Shown in pieces: positions 34,503 to 45,645 of a stretch of DNA of 64,000 nt. The notes under the pieces are model-generated. The model ran no database searches, was not told the origin of the DNA, and saw nothing but the letters and a program-made list of their open reading frames with translations. Both the position numbers and the translations under genes were made by a program. Position 1 is the stretch's first letter. Each line of letters starts with the position of its first letter. Source of the DNA: Canna indica (taxonomy: Eukaryota > Streptophyta > Magnoliopsida > Zingiberales > Cannaceae); the NCBI GenBank assembly GCA_034359265.1, contig CP136893.1, positions 48,805,501 to 48,869,500 on the forward strand, written 5' to 3'.

Positions 34503-36266
34503 ACCTTCTCCCCTTAAGGAAAATTTGTCCTCGAATTTTACAGAATTATAAGGACTTACCCGTTCTTCAAACAAGGAAGGGTAGCGCTCTCTCATGTCTC
34601 GCTCTACCTCCCAATTAGCTTCCTGCCTGGAGTGGTGCTCCCATCTAACATTTACCAGGGGGATTTCTTTGTACCTCAACTTCCAAATTTGGTGATCGAG
34701 GATCTCCACTGGCCTTTCCTCGAATGAGATAGCTAAATCCACCTCAACTACAGAAGGTTCAATCACATGTGAATCGTCCCTCACATATTGTCTGAGCATT
34801 GATACATGAAAAACTGGGTGTGCCCTACTCATGCTAGGGGGCAAGGCCAGCTCATAAGCTACAGCACCCCTCCGCCGGAGAACGGAAAAAGGCCCAATGA
34901 ACCTGAGACTCAGCTTCCCTTTCTTTCTAAATCGAACCACTCCTTTCATGGGGGAGTACTTCGGGAACACCAGGTCGCACTCCATGAACTCCAACTCTCT
35001 GGCCTTCTTATCGGCATACATCTTCTGGCGACTCTGAGCCGCCAACAATTTTCCTTTATGATTTTCACCTTCTCCACCACCTCCTTGACTATATCAGGAC
35101 CCACCATGAGAGATTCTCCGGCCTCAAACCAGCCCACTGGTGATCTACACTGCCGCCCATACAAGGCCTCGAAAGGAGCCATGCCAATGCTACTGTCATG
35201 CCAATGCCAATGCTATTGTTGTAGGCGAACTCAATCAACGGCAAGTGTTTCTCCCAACCACTAGCCGGGTCTAGAACATAGGCCCTTAGCATATCTTCCA
35301 AGGTTTGGATGGTTCTCTTTGACTGTCTATCCGTATGCGGATTGATAGCTGTGCTGAAGCACACCTGAGTACCCAAGGATTCCTGGAAGAACTGCCAAAA
35401 TCGAGCTGTGAACTGGGTACCTCGATCTGATACAATCATCACTGGGGTACCATGGTATGCCACACTCCTGTCCAAGAACAGTCAGGCGTTCTGCTCAGTA
35501 GAAAAGGTTGCTTGACAGGAATGAAATGATCGGTCTTTGTTGACCGATCCACCACCACCCAAATGGAATCAAATCCGCCCCTTGACTTAGGCAGTCCTAT
35601 GATTAGATCCATAGTAATCTTTTCCCACTTCCACTCGGGAACTTCGAGGTTTTGCAGCAGCCGTGCGGGCTTCAGGTGTTCGGCCTTCACGTGCTGGCAG
35701 ACCAGACATTTGGATATGAACTCTGCTACCTCCCTTATCATGCCCTTCCACCAGTAATGTTGCCTTATGTCTCGGTACATTTTGGTGGCTCCCGAATGCA
35801 TCGTATAAGTGGATCGATGCCCCAGCTCCAGAACTTGCCTGTGCACCTCTGCCATATCAGGCACCACTATCCGATCTCTGAACCTTAAGACACCCTCTGA
35901 GTCCAACCTGAAACCATTATCTGCATCACCCCTCTGCACTAAGTCCTTTGTCAGGGCACAAAAGGTGTCCTCCCCCTGCACGGTACGCAACATATCCACC
36001 ATGGTGGATTGTACCGGCAGATGTGCCACCAGGGCACCCAAAGCTGATACTGCCAGAACTGCTCCCCCATCCAGGCACAGTGCCAACTCTCGCGCTAGCA
36101 ACCTCTTCCCGACTGCCAAATGGGCCAAGCTGCCCATGGATTTCCTGCTCAGCTCGTCTGCCACCACATTGGCCTTTCTAGGGTGATGCAAGATGGTACA
36201 ATCATAATCTTTCAGAAGTTCAAACCATCTTCTCTGCCTTAAATTGAGCTCCTTTTGGGTGAGCAA
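34503..36266 (-). pseudogene. Gypsy integrase and chromodomain (element at 32912)
   Basis: Minus strand, three overlapping frames. 36266-35439: end of RNase H, then the integrase zinc finger ([18 protein letters not shown]..., [11 protein letters not shown]) and core start ([34 protein letters not shown]) with the first catalytic Asp. 35475-35089: second catalytic Asp (SDRGTQFTARFW); near the Glu the motif reads QSKRTIQTLEDML, so the expected E is K. 35048-34503: integrase C-terminus (KGKLSLRFIGPF, HPVFHVSMLRQYV) and chromodomain (PVEILDHQIWKLRYKEIPLVNVRWEHH, WEVERDMRERYPSLFEE). The open frame runs on through the polypurine tract into the LTR, which is not meaningful. Frameshifts separate the pieces. 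Confidence 0.9.
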
Positions 36267-37380
36267 GTACTAAAGGCTTTTGTGGTCGGTATAATTCTCA
36301 GAAGCCCCACCATACAAGTAGTGGCACCAAAGCTTTAGAGCAAACACTACCGCCGCCAGTTCCAAACCATGTGCTGGGTAATTCTTTTCATGGACTTTCA
36401 ACTAGCGAGATGCATAGGCGATCACTCTGCCATACTGCATCAGAACACAACCTAGGCCAACCCGAGAGGCATCGCAGTATACCACAAATCCTCTCGAGCC
36501 TGAAGGTACGACCAGAATTGGTGCTAACGTCAAACATTCTTTGAGCTTCAGGAAACACTCCTCACACTTTCTATCCCAATCAAATTTGACCTTCTTCTGG
36601 GTTAACCGAGTCAGAGGAGCTATAGAAATTTTCTACAAACTTTCTGTATTACCCGGCTAACCCCAAGAAACTGCTGACTCCAATCACACTGGTCGGCCAC
36701 TTCCAATCCTTTACCGCCTCTATCTTGACGGGATCCACACTAATTCCTTCCTTGGACACTATATATGACCTAGGAATCCCACACTTTCTAACCAATACTC
36801 ACATTTGGTGAATTTGGCATACAACTGATGTTTTCTAACAATTTCTAGGACCATCTTTAAATGCTCGGAGAGCTCCTTCTTGCTCTTGGAATACACTAGG
36901 ATGTCGTCAATAAAGACATTCACAAATCTGTCCAGGTATTCTTTGAACACTCTGTTCATGTGGTCCACAAAGGCCGCACGTGCATTAGTCAAACTGAACG
37001 ACATTACCAGGAACTCATAATGGCCACAACGAGTCCTTAACTCAGTCTTAGGCAAGTCATAGTCTCGAATTCTCAGCTGATGATATCCAGACCTCAAACC
37101 AATCTTTGAAAACCATTGTGCCCCCTGCAACTGGTCGAACAAGTCATCGATTCTGGGCAGCGGGTAACAATTTTTTATTGTCACTTTATTGAGCTACCTA
37201 TAGTCGATGCACATGAGCATGGACCCGTTGTTTTTCTTCACAAATAGGACCGGAGCACCCCACGGAGACACACTTGGGTGAATGAAGCCCAAGTCCAACA
37301 ACTCCTACAGCTGCGCCTTTAACTCCTAAAGTTCGGCCGACGCCATCTTATAGGGTGGGATAGAGATCGGTGCTGCCCCG
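36267..37380 (-). pseudogene. Gypsy reverse transcriptase and RNase H (element at 32912)
   Basis: RT is readable at 37184-36759: [19 protein letters not shown]-like [24 protein letters not shown]. In motif A the catalytic Asp is lost ([10 protein letters not shown] instead of [10 protein letters not shown]), so this copy would be inactive even without other damage. A TAG sits just upstream in MCIDYR*LNKVT (about 37197). Frameshift near 36770. The thumb and RNase H (36750-36267) are present but interrupted; IYTDHKSL is degraded to NYTDHKSL. Confidence 0.88.
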
Positions 37381-37382
37381 GG

Positions 37383-37980
37383 CTACAATTCAATGTAGAA
37401 TTCGATTTCTCTTCTAGGCGGCAATCCTGGCAATTCTTCTGGGAAGACATCGGGGAACTCATAGATCACCGGAGTTCCACTAACCTCCCGAATTGTGCCC
37501 CCTTTTTTCTCGGCCACAAATACGAAGGCCAAGAAAGACTGGCAGCCGCCTAGCAGTAATTTACGAGCCTTAAGGGCTAAAATGTCGTCCATTGTCTCAT
37601 CCTTTCCTTCTCCACGAAAGGTGAATTGCGGCAAGCCAGGCTTATTGAACGTGAGAGTCTTAGCCCTAAAGTTAACTGACACAAAGTGCTCCACCAGCCA
37701 ATCCATGCCGAGGATGACATCAATTTCAAGTATAGGCAGGAGTGTCAATTTTGCCTTCAACACATGACCACAAATTAGCACTTCGCAGTCACGAAAGATT
37801 GATTCTACTATCAATGAATCGCCCATAGGTGTTGACACCACCTATGGCACAACAAGCAAGGAAGGTTCCATAAGCAACCTGGAAGCCAATTTGGTAGATA
37901 CAAACGAATGCGTGGCACCCGGATCGAACAAAATATAAGCAGTAGAAGAATTGACTAAAATAGTACATTTCACCACTACC
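37383..37980 (-). pseudogene. Gypsy protease (element at 32912)
   Basis: Minus strand. The active site LFDPGATHSFV is readable near 37900-37930 and is intact, unlike in the tandem array copies. The open part 37841-37383 covers the flap region and ILEIDVILGMDWLVEHFVSVNFRAKTLTFNKPG, then the linker to RT (PVIYEFPDVFPEELPGLPPRREIEF). A stop separates it from the active site. Confidence 0.85.
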
Positions 37981-38039
37981 GTTGATGCCTCTGCCCCATC
38001 GCGGTTCATGGCAAAAACCCTGGCAGACGGACTCTATGA

Positions 38040-39275
38040 TTGGCTAGCCTGCGGTCACCTGCTCTGTATCTGAACTCTTTGAGCCACTGACCCTACTGAC
38101 ATAGGTGTCTTTCCTTTTGACTGCTCAGATCTTTGGCCAACTCTGTTCGAATAGTTCTTCTTAAAGTGCCTGACCTGACCGTATTTAAAACATGCATCCG
38201 AGCGGCCAAAACAAGCCCCCCAGTGTCTCCAGTTATAGTGACTACACTGTGGCATATCTGACTTCTGAGATGCACCCTCTGACCCTGCCGGCCTCACTTT
38301 CCCAGAGCCTGGGCCCCCACAGCCCCTAATACCATCCTGTCCTCGGCTCTGCTAGTGTTCTGCGGTAGCTAAAGTCCCCTTAGATTGACATGGTCGACCC
38401 CCAGATCCTTGAGTCCAAAATTTCTTCTTGGGCAGTCCGTCATTTCTCTCAGACGGCACCAGTGCTATCTTCTGCAGGGCCTCATCCACCATACGAGCAA
38501 ATGTGGAGTCCTTGGTGTAACGGATAAGCCTACCTATCTGAGGTCTCAATCCCTCGACGAACCTCTTCACCCTGGCGGTCTTAGTAGCCACCAGTGTTTG
38601 GTAGTAATTAGAAAGCGGGGTAAACTCCATTTCATAGTCTTCTACTGACATGCCTCCAAACTGACTCAGCAACTCAAAATTTCATGCCCGCTTATCGCGG
38701 ACACTCATCAGCAGGTGCTGCTCTTCTACCGCTGCCCTAAATTCTTATCATGTGGGAGGTGGTGCGTTTGCTGCTCTACTACCTCTCCAGGTATGCAACT
38801 AGTTCTTCGCAGGTCCCCTTAGCTGTAGGCCAACCATGCGAGCCGTTGCCTCTGATGAACATCCCAGTTCCACACACAGCTCGTAACAGTCCCCTAGAAA
38901 CTCAGCGACTTCCACCTGTCGGTTTGTCCCGGTGAAGAACTGCGGCCTAAACTTGACGAAGTTTGCGTACATAGGTTATCCTGGGACCCTGATATGCGGT
39001 GTCACCTACTCAGCCACCTCCAGTACCAAAGGGGCCACGGGTACTTGCTACGGCGGCGGCTGCTGCTGCTGCTGCATCTATTGCCTCAACTCTTGCTCCC
39101 TGTGTAGCGCCTTTGTTAACCGAGCCACCTGAGCTTGCAGTTGAGCAACCGCGGGATTCTGCCCCTCCTCTTCGGACTACTCTCTTTCCCTGCCCCGGCC
39201 CTGACCTCAGCCTCGGCCCCGATGTTTTGTCGAATTACTGCCACTACCACTCAATGCAGTATTTTGAGTATCCAT
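38040..39275 (-). pseudogene. Gypsy gag (element at 32912)
   Basis: Minus strand, starting at the ATG 39273-39275 in the same gtgtgATGGA context as the other copies. An RG-rich N-terminus, then a glutamine-rich region from trinucleotide-rich DNA (39035-39080), then the gag core. Open part 38672-38352: LSQFGGMSVEDYEMEFTPLSNYYQTLVATKTARVKRFVEGLRPQIGRLIRY. The zinc knuckle near 38180 reads CFKYGQVRHFKKNYSN: second and last cysteines are both tyrosine, so zinc binding is lost. Frameshifts and stops elsewhere. Confidence 0.87.
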
Positions 39276-39477
39276 CACACTAACATAGAGAAAAAGAAAC
39301 AATTCTCCCGTTAACATAAATAATTCATTCAACTGTAATTTAAATTACTAACTTCATGGTGCGCTGAGTTCAGTCATGGTTGCCAGATCTCGTAGCATAC
39401 CTATACCGTATGTCGACATGCTAGCATATGTCCTATACGGTACCCAACTCCTAATCATTGTCAAGACCTAACCAAAA

Positions 39478-39489
39478 GCTCTGATACCA
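39478..39489 (-). promoter_or_regulatory. Primer-binding site (element at 32912)
   Basis: Minus strand TGGTATCAGAGC, unmutated, four bases from the 5' LTR end at 39494. Confidence 0.92.
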
Positions 39490-39493
39490 ACTT

Positions 39494-41759
39494 TGTCACG
39501 CCGCAACTCAGGGTCATGTGATCGGCCAAGGTTTATGTCCTACCTTGAAGCCTACCACATACATTGAATAGTAAAATACCGAGAATACACACCTACCAGA
39601 AAACAAACAAGTAGGAGAACATAGAGCAAACTTTTATTAATTAAAAAAGTTTCAAACAATTTTTAAAAGAGTTGTAAAAACAAACCAATTAATAAGAACA
39701 ACTCGAGTTAAAAGTGAAATACATGTTTTCAAATTAAATATCACTCAGTGTGTATAAAAAAAAACAACCCTAGACATCACGACTACGACTACTAAACGCT
39801 GCTAGCAGATCTACGCCACTTGCTACCCTTCAGCTGCACCATGACTCCAAGCCTCACCTCACGGGTCAGGCTCTAGAAAAATAAGAGAAATAAAGTGTGA
39901 GTCCACATGGTACTCAGTGAGCGGTCCTTCCGAAGCTCCACATAAATCCCCAATAGCAACATGCATATAAGTCAGCAATTTATAAATTTAGGGATCAAAT
40001 CTAATCACGATATGACGACCGGCCCAAAACGAACCTACCAAACTGGGCAACGCTTGGCCAATAGAACCTTTTTAAGAACTGGTGGCTCGGCTCTGCCCGG
40101 CCTTTACCACAAAATAATAATCCGATCGCATGGACCACATACCAGGGCCGTCGACTAGGATGGTCAACTAGACTCAGGAACCCACCGGGTTAGGGATAGC
40201 TAGTCCCATCCATCTCGGGTTTACCGTTAGCTTGGCCCACTTACGGAATCTCAAGATCCTCTGCCATCCGGGTCTAACACCTAGTAGGCCCACTAGTGCA
40301 ATCTCAAGACCCCAATCACACGCCAAGTCAAGCATTAGTAGTTCCAACTATCCATGCTTCTCAACCGACCATCGCAATCACAATACACAAGCAATTGTTC
40401 TAAAGTTTCCTTAGTTAAACCCCGGGCATTCACCCGTATCTGGCCCCCTCGTTTCGGGCCATACCAGCTGCACACTAATGCCCGCTGATTATTTCCTAGG
40501 TGTGAAACCTAGATTGTCTGCATTCAAGTTTTCCTGACAATGTAAGCACCCAATAATTTCCTTATAAGCATCTAGCGTCATTTGCCAGATTCCTTAAGAT
40601 TACAAATATGTAATAAGCGTAGAAATATCCGAATACAAATATGTTACATCACATAAGTTATAAGGGAAATATTCTACAGCTACTGCAAGGTAATAATTTA
40701 TCTAACATAGTAAAAATTCAATACTAGTAAAATTAATGGAGGAAATTTCTTAAGATTATGTGCCATACGAAATTCTAACCATATGTACACTATCAAGAAC
40801 ATTTCCTTATAACATGATGTTCTCAATTTTTCAATACTAACATTTCATATAATAATTGAGTGATCCATATGAAATCAAGGATTTAATACTCTATATGTGA
40901 ATGTGAAACTACTCAAGCACTTTTCCCCTCCTCACACCCACTCGGCCGAGCCTACCCAAGGCTACTCATGCTCAGCTGAGAGCAACCAGGGTAGCGACAA
41001 AGGTTTTCGGCCATGGTTGGGAGGAATCAAGTCATCAACCGCGAGAAAAACTCGATCCGAGGGCTTCCGACCACTCTAAGAAATTGGGGGGAAATTTGGC
41101 ATGACCTTTCCCCTTTTTCCTTTATGTGGCCGGCCCTAAACATCAAGAAAAATGAACATCTAAAATGAGAATCCATACACCAATGAAGAACATGATTTAG
41201 GAATTCAAGAAACACCATCAATCGACAAGAACGGCACACAAAATCTCGATTCATCGCTTCTACATGCTTTGGCCACACGCCTCACCCTACTAACCGAGGT
41301 TCGACCACTTACCTTGATCAAGGAAGGAGAATGGACAAGCGATAACGATCTCAATCTTTCCGACTACGGCACGAATCCGGCACCGACCCCAAGCTTTCCA
41401 CTCCTCCCTCTCACTTCTCGGGTTGCGTGCGGCTCCAATGATGAGCCGCACGGCTGCTAGGGGGATGAGGGATTTATTCCCTTATTTCCCCTTGACCATT
41501 TTGCCCCTTCCACTCACTTAGTCCCTACTCGACTCAATCCGAGCCCGATTTGAGCCCCGACTCGATCCACAAACACAATTTCGAACTCGACTCTACTAAA
41601 TCACCTTATGATTAAGAAGGAAGGAACATTTATCAAATAAAATTTCATAAGGCTTAAATTATACCTTCTCGCAGTAATTTCATGACTCGACCCGACTAAC
41701 TCCCGATCCGGTGCACTGCACCAAAATAAATTTTATATTAGGAAATCTTGGGTCTTACA
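39494..41759 (-). repeat. Gypsy family-2 5' LTR (2266 bp)
   Basis: TGTAAGACCC...GTGACA on the minus strand. The predicted leader intron is intact: donor CAAG/GTAAGTGG starting at 41312 and acceptor TTTTTCTAG ending at 39873, about 1440 bp. Followed on the right by the target duplication ATATG (41760-41764). Confidence 0.92.
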
Positions 41760-42139
41760 ATATGTAATTATATATGTCATTAAATATTTTTCATATTATC
41801 GTTAACATGTAATTTTAGATTTTTATGCCTATGTCTTCCCTTACCTTTGGATCCAATGGGTAATAATGAATTGACTTTGTGATCTAATAATGAGTGGGTA
41901 AAAATGACTATTCTACTGTTTCATAAATCCAATATGCAACAAATTCCAGATATAATTTGTAGGTCTTGAACATGTCTGTTGCATGTGAATGGTGGAGTAT
42001 TAATAGGACAAAGGCTTCAAAATAAAGATAGGAATGAAAAGACAAAAACTACATACCAAAATGGTGGAGTATTAATTGATCTTGTAGAGGCAGGTGCACA
42101 GGAAAGTTTGAAAGTTTTTTCATTTGTAAGGAATTAAGT
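41760..42139. other. AT-rich unassigned DNA, right half of an insertion target
   Basis: Continues the sequence interrupted at 32911. The phrase atggtggagtattaat occurs twice (about 41990 and 42061). No coding or RNA feature seen. It passes into repeat R at about 42140. Confidence 0.4.
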
Positions 42140-43522
42140 ATATTCCTACAAAAATAACTTCATTCTTTTTATCCTCATAACTACAAAACATGGTTAGGCA
42201 CAAATTTGCTGAGTTTCTTGCATTTGAAAATTTTGCAGCCTGTAATCGATGATTCCATTTTTTATAGTTGTTGATCAAGAATCTATTGAACCAATCACCT
42301 ATTCTTTCTTGTTGTGTTCACCAATGATCAAGATAGATGGAACAAGACAATGTTGTGCTAGTTCACTATGAGTATGCATTGGATTCCCAGGTGCTCCGTA
42401 TATAAATTTATTTTAGATAGAGCGAAAATTGTTCTTCTGTATGATTTTAAATTTTTCATTGCCATCTTAATTATATTTCAATCAATCAACAGCTAATGCG
42501 ACATTTCCTCAAGTTGATCCTATGAGTATGCATTGTATTTATCTTTCCTTTGCTTCCCTTATTTGTTTGATTGATATCTATTTTCAAGCTAAAACCATGA
42601 CTTGAATTTTATATTATAAATTTCAATAATTAAATTGATTGGAACTTATATGAATTTTCTAGTTACTAATATATGGCTGCTCATGCATGTGATGTGAAAG
42701 ATGTGTAGAATATTTTAATTGAAGGACAACTTTTCTATTAATTTTCAGTTTATATTTAATTTGAACAATGTCAAAATTTTAAATTTAATGCATATTTCAA
42801 TTTTAAAATGAGGTGGTGATGCTCCGTTGGTTTCGTCACTCTTGGTGTGACCATATACATTAACTACCTCGTGGGCATCGGCTTCAAGCCAAGCTTCAAG
42901 GTGATCTCATTACTCTTACCCATGTTTCTTTTTTTTTCTTCTTATTTTCCGATATACTCTGAAATTTTCTATTCTCGTCGAGATGGAAGAAGATTTTCTA
43001 AAATTTACTTTCTTCTTTTTCTTTCTTCTTTGTGTTATCAAATTCCTCTTTCCTTTCGAGATGAAAGACTAGAGCAATGATTGATTGCAACAATCGTGAT
43101 GATGATGACTGTGGTGGCGCTACTATGCCGGTTCTACCACTCATGGGGACAATATACATCGACTACCTCGACGGGCGTTGGCTTCAAGATCAAGCTTCAT
43201 GGTGATCTCGTCAACCTTAAAATACTATTTCATATAAGAAAATTATTCTTTTAATTAGCCAAACTATTTCAAATGGCATTCTTGTTAATCATTCTAATCA
43301 TTTTTGTTAATCATTTTTGCAACCGTGCCGCTGCCTATGACCATGCGGCCAAACACCTTCATGAAAGTGTGATGACTCCTTTCGTTGCATAATATTAAAT
43401 TGATTGGCGCTTGTGAGTGAGTAAACATTAGTGTTGGCAATGGCTTGTGACTCAGATCCTGCCATTGGAAGAATTGGTGTGGATATATTTTACACTGATG
43501 TGACTTGGTTAATGGTTGTTGT
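42140..43522 (+). repeat. Repeat R, copy 1, with exon-like islands
   Basis: Matches 53345-54811 at roughly 85-90 % by eye over its full length. Two ~90-bp GC-richer islands (42814-42900 and 43110-43201) sit in AT-rich DNA. Both end just before a donor-like GTGATCTC and encode related peptides in some frame (DYL.G.GFK..). Here island 1 is frameshifted by an extra base. The strand is given by the donor-like sites. Cut on the right by the gypsy at 43523. Not recognised as a known family. Confidence 0.6.
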
Positions 43523-44272
43523 TGTAAGACCCGAGGTTTCCTAATATAAAAATCTATTTTGGTGCAGCGCACCGGATCAGAAGTTAGTCGGGTCTTATGA
43601 AATTTAATTGGTTAAATGTTTCTTCCTTCTTAAGCATTAGATGTCTTAGTAGAGTCGAGTTCAAATCGTGTGTGCAGATTGAATCGGGGCTCCAATCGGA
43701 TTCAGATTTAGTCCAGTAGGGGCTAAGTGAATAGGAGGGGCATATTGGTCAAATCAAGATGAGGGAATAAAATCCCTCATCCGCAGCCGTGCGGCTCACC
43801 TTTGGAGCCACACGCAGCCCGAGAGAAGAGAGAGGGAGGAGGGGCCCTCTAGGAAATTGGGGAAAATTTCGGCATGACCTTCCCCCTTTCTCCTTCACGT
43901 GGTCGGTCCTAAACATCAAGAAAAATGATGAGAAATTCATACAAATAGTAAATACATATCATCCAAACCAAATCCTTGAAGAACATCGGTAGATCGACGG
44001 AATCTCATGAGAAAATCGGAGGAAACACCTAAAGCTTGGGTCGGCTACCCGCCTACCCTTCACAACAAGGTTCATTCCACTCACCTTGATCAAGGAAGAA
44101 GAAAGGACGAGCGATGGTGATCTCGATCTTACCTTCTTTAACAATTAAATAAAAGCTGCATCGTTGTTTTTATTTTAATGCTTCCGGTTTTTTATCAGTC
44201 AGTGTATGTGGTAGGCTTCAGGGTAGAACATGGACCCTAGACGGTCATGCGACCCTAAGTTGGGGTGTGAAA
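43523..44272 (+). repeat. Gypsy family-2 5' LTR with internal inversion (750 bp)
   Basis: TGTAAGACCC...GGGTGTGAAA (terminal CA mutated to AA). The segment of about 43843-44132 is in reverse orientation relative to every other LTR: it reads as the reverse complement of about 49175-49485 in this element's own 3' LTR, including the leader donor region (accttgatcaagg). Most of the LTR after the inverted block is missing up to the final ~150 bp. Confidence 0.85.
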
Positions 44273-44276
44273 AATA

Positions 44277-44288
44277 TGGTATCAGATC
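44277..44288 (+). promoter_or_regulatory. Primer-binding site, mutated (element at 43523)
   Basis: TGGTATCAGATC; one base differs from the initiator tRNA-Met complement. Confidence 0.85.
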
Positions 44289-44490
44289 TTTTGGTTAGGT
44301 CTTGACTACGACTAGGAGTTGGGTACTGCATGAGACATATGCTAGTGTGTTGACATACGGTATAGGTATGCTACGAGATCTCGCAATCACGACTGCACTC
44401 AGTGCACCATGCAGTTAGTAATTTAAAAATTTCTGTTGAATAATTATTTATGTTGATAGGATAATTGTTTATTTTCTCTATGTTAGTGTG

Positions 44491-45645
44491 ATGGAGACTC
44501 ATAATGCTGCACTGAGCAGTAGTGGTAGTAATTCGTCCAAATGTCGGGGCTGAGGTCGAGACCGAGGCCGAGGCCGGGCACGGGGTAGGAACAGGGAGCT
44601 GTCGAAGGAATAGGGGCAGAATTCTACGGTTGCTCAACTACAGGCTCAGGTGGCTCAGTTAACAGAGGTGCTCGTTAGGGAGCAGGAGCTGAGACATCAG
44701 TTGCAGCAGTAGCAGCCGCCGTCGCAACCCGTACATGTAGTTCCGGTAGTACCGGAGGTGGCCGAGACAATAGAACCAGTGAGCAAGGTTCCAGGACCCC
44801 GTCTTATGCAAACTTCATCATGCTGAAGCCGCCAGAACTTACAGGAATAGACCCGCAAGTGGAAGTCACTGAGTTTCTAGGGACTGCTATGAACTGTACA
44901 TGGAACTGGGGTGCTCATCGGAGGTGGTGGCCCGTATGGTCGGGTTACAGATGAGGGGACCGACAAACATCTGGTTGCACACTTACAGGGCTCGCAGGGC
45001 AACAGACGCACCGCCTCCCACTTGGGAAGAATTTATGGCGGCTGTGGAAGAACAGTACTTGCCAATGAGTGTTTGCGTGAAGTGGGCACGAGATTTTGAG
45101 ATGCTGTGCCAGTCTGGAGGTATGTCAGTGTCAAAGTATGAGATGGAATTTAATCGTCTTTCCAACTATTATCTGACCCTAGTGGCATTTGAGACTGCCA
45201 GGGTCAAGAGGTTCGTTGGAGGCTTGAGGCCGCAAATTGGCAGGCTCATCGAGTACACCGAGGATTCCACTCTTGCCTGGGTGGTGGATGAAGCCCTTCG
45301 GAAGGAAGCTTTGGTTCCGTTCGAGAGGAACAATGGGCCGGCCACGAAGAAATTTTGGCCGCAAGGATCTGGGGGGTTGAACGTGGCATCCATAGGGGGC
45401 AGTGATCACCGTAGACCACCAGTAGAGCCGAGGCCAGAGTGGTAGCCAAGGCCGCGGGGGCCTAGGGTCTGGAATAGCAAGGCCGATAGGGTCAGGAGGT
45501 GCTTCCCAGAAGTTTGATGTGTCGTAGTGTGGTAGCTGCAGTCGGAGGTACTAGGGGCATCTCTTGGCTACACAGATGCTTGCTATAAATGCGGTCAGGT
45601 CGGGCACTTTAAGAACGACTGTCCAGAGAGAGTTGGTCAGAAGCT
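44491..45645 (+). pseudogene. Gypsy gag (element at 43523)
   Basis: ATG at 44491 in the shared context. The N-terminus is RG-rich (GRDRGRGRARGRNR), followed by VAQLQAQVAQLTE, a likely short coiled coil. A frameshift near 44815 precedes the main open part 44900-45445 (MRGPTNIWLHTY, APPPTWEEF, EQYLPMSV, FNRLSNYY, RFVGGLRPQIGRLIEYTEDSTLAWVVDEAL). The zinc knuckle near 45580-45630 (CYKCGQVGHFKNDCPE) is the only complete CCHC among the gypsy gags of the window. Stops at 45443 and in the linker. Confidence 0.9.

Larger units (their letters stand above)
32912..41759 (-). mobile_element. Complete gypsy (Tekay-type) element with ATATG target duplication
   Basis: Minus strand. The 3' LTR is 32912-34502, the interior 34503-39493, the 5' LTR 39494-41759. 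Both flanks are ATATG (32907-32911 and 41760-41764), a perfect 5-bp duplication. LTRs begin TGTAAGAC, unlike the TGTAATACC family of the tandem array, so this is family 2, shared with the elements at 43523 and 55319. The interior codes gag through chromodomain with stops and frameshifts throughout. Confidence 0.93.

Noticed and set aside
35563..36186. Plus-strand open frames opposite the gypsy integrase (also 58881-59330, 60217-60798)
   Set aside because: They are antisense shadows of minus-strand pol, lacking any independent motif.
39035..39080. Trinucleotide (GCN/CTG-like) repeat as a functional tract
   Set aside because: It is the glutamine-rich linker of gag on the minus strand, short and imperfect, also present in the related element near 62045.
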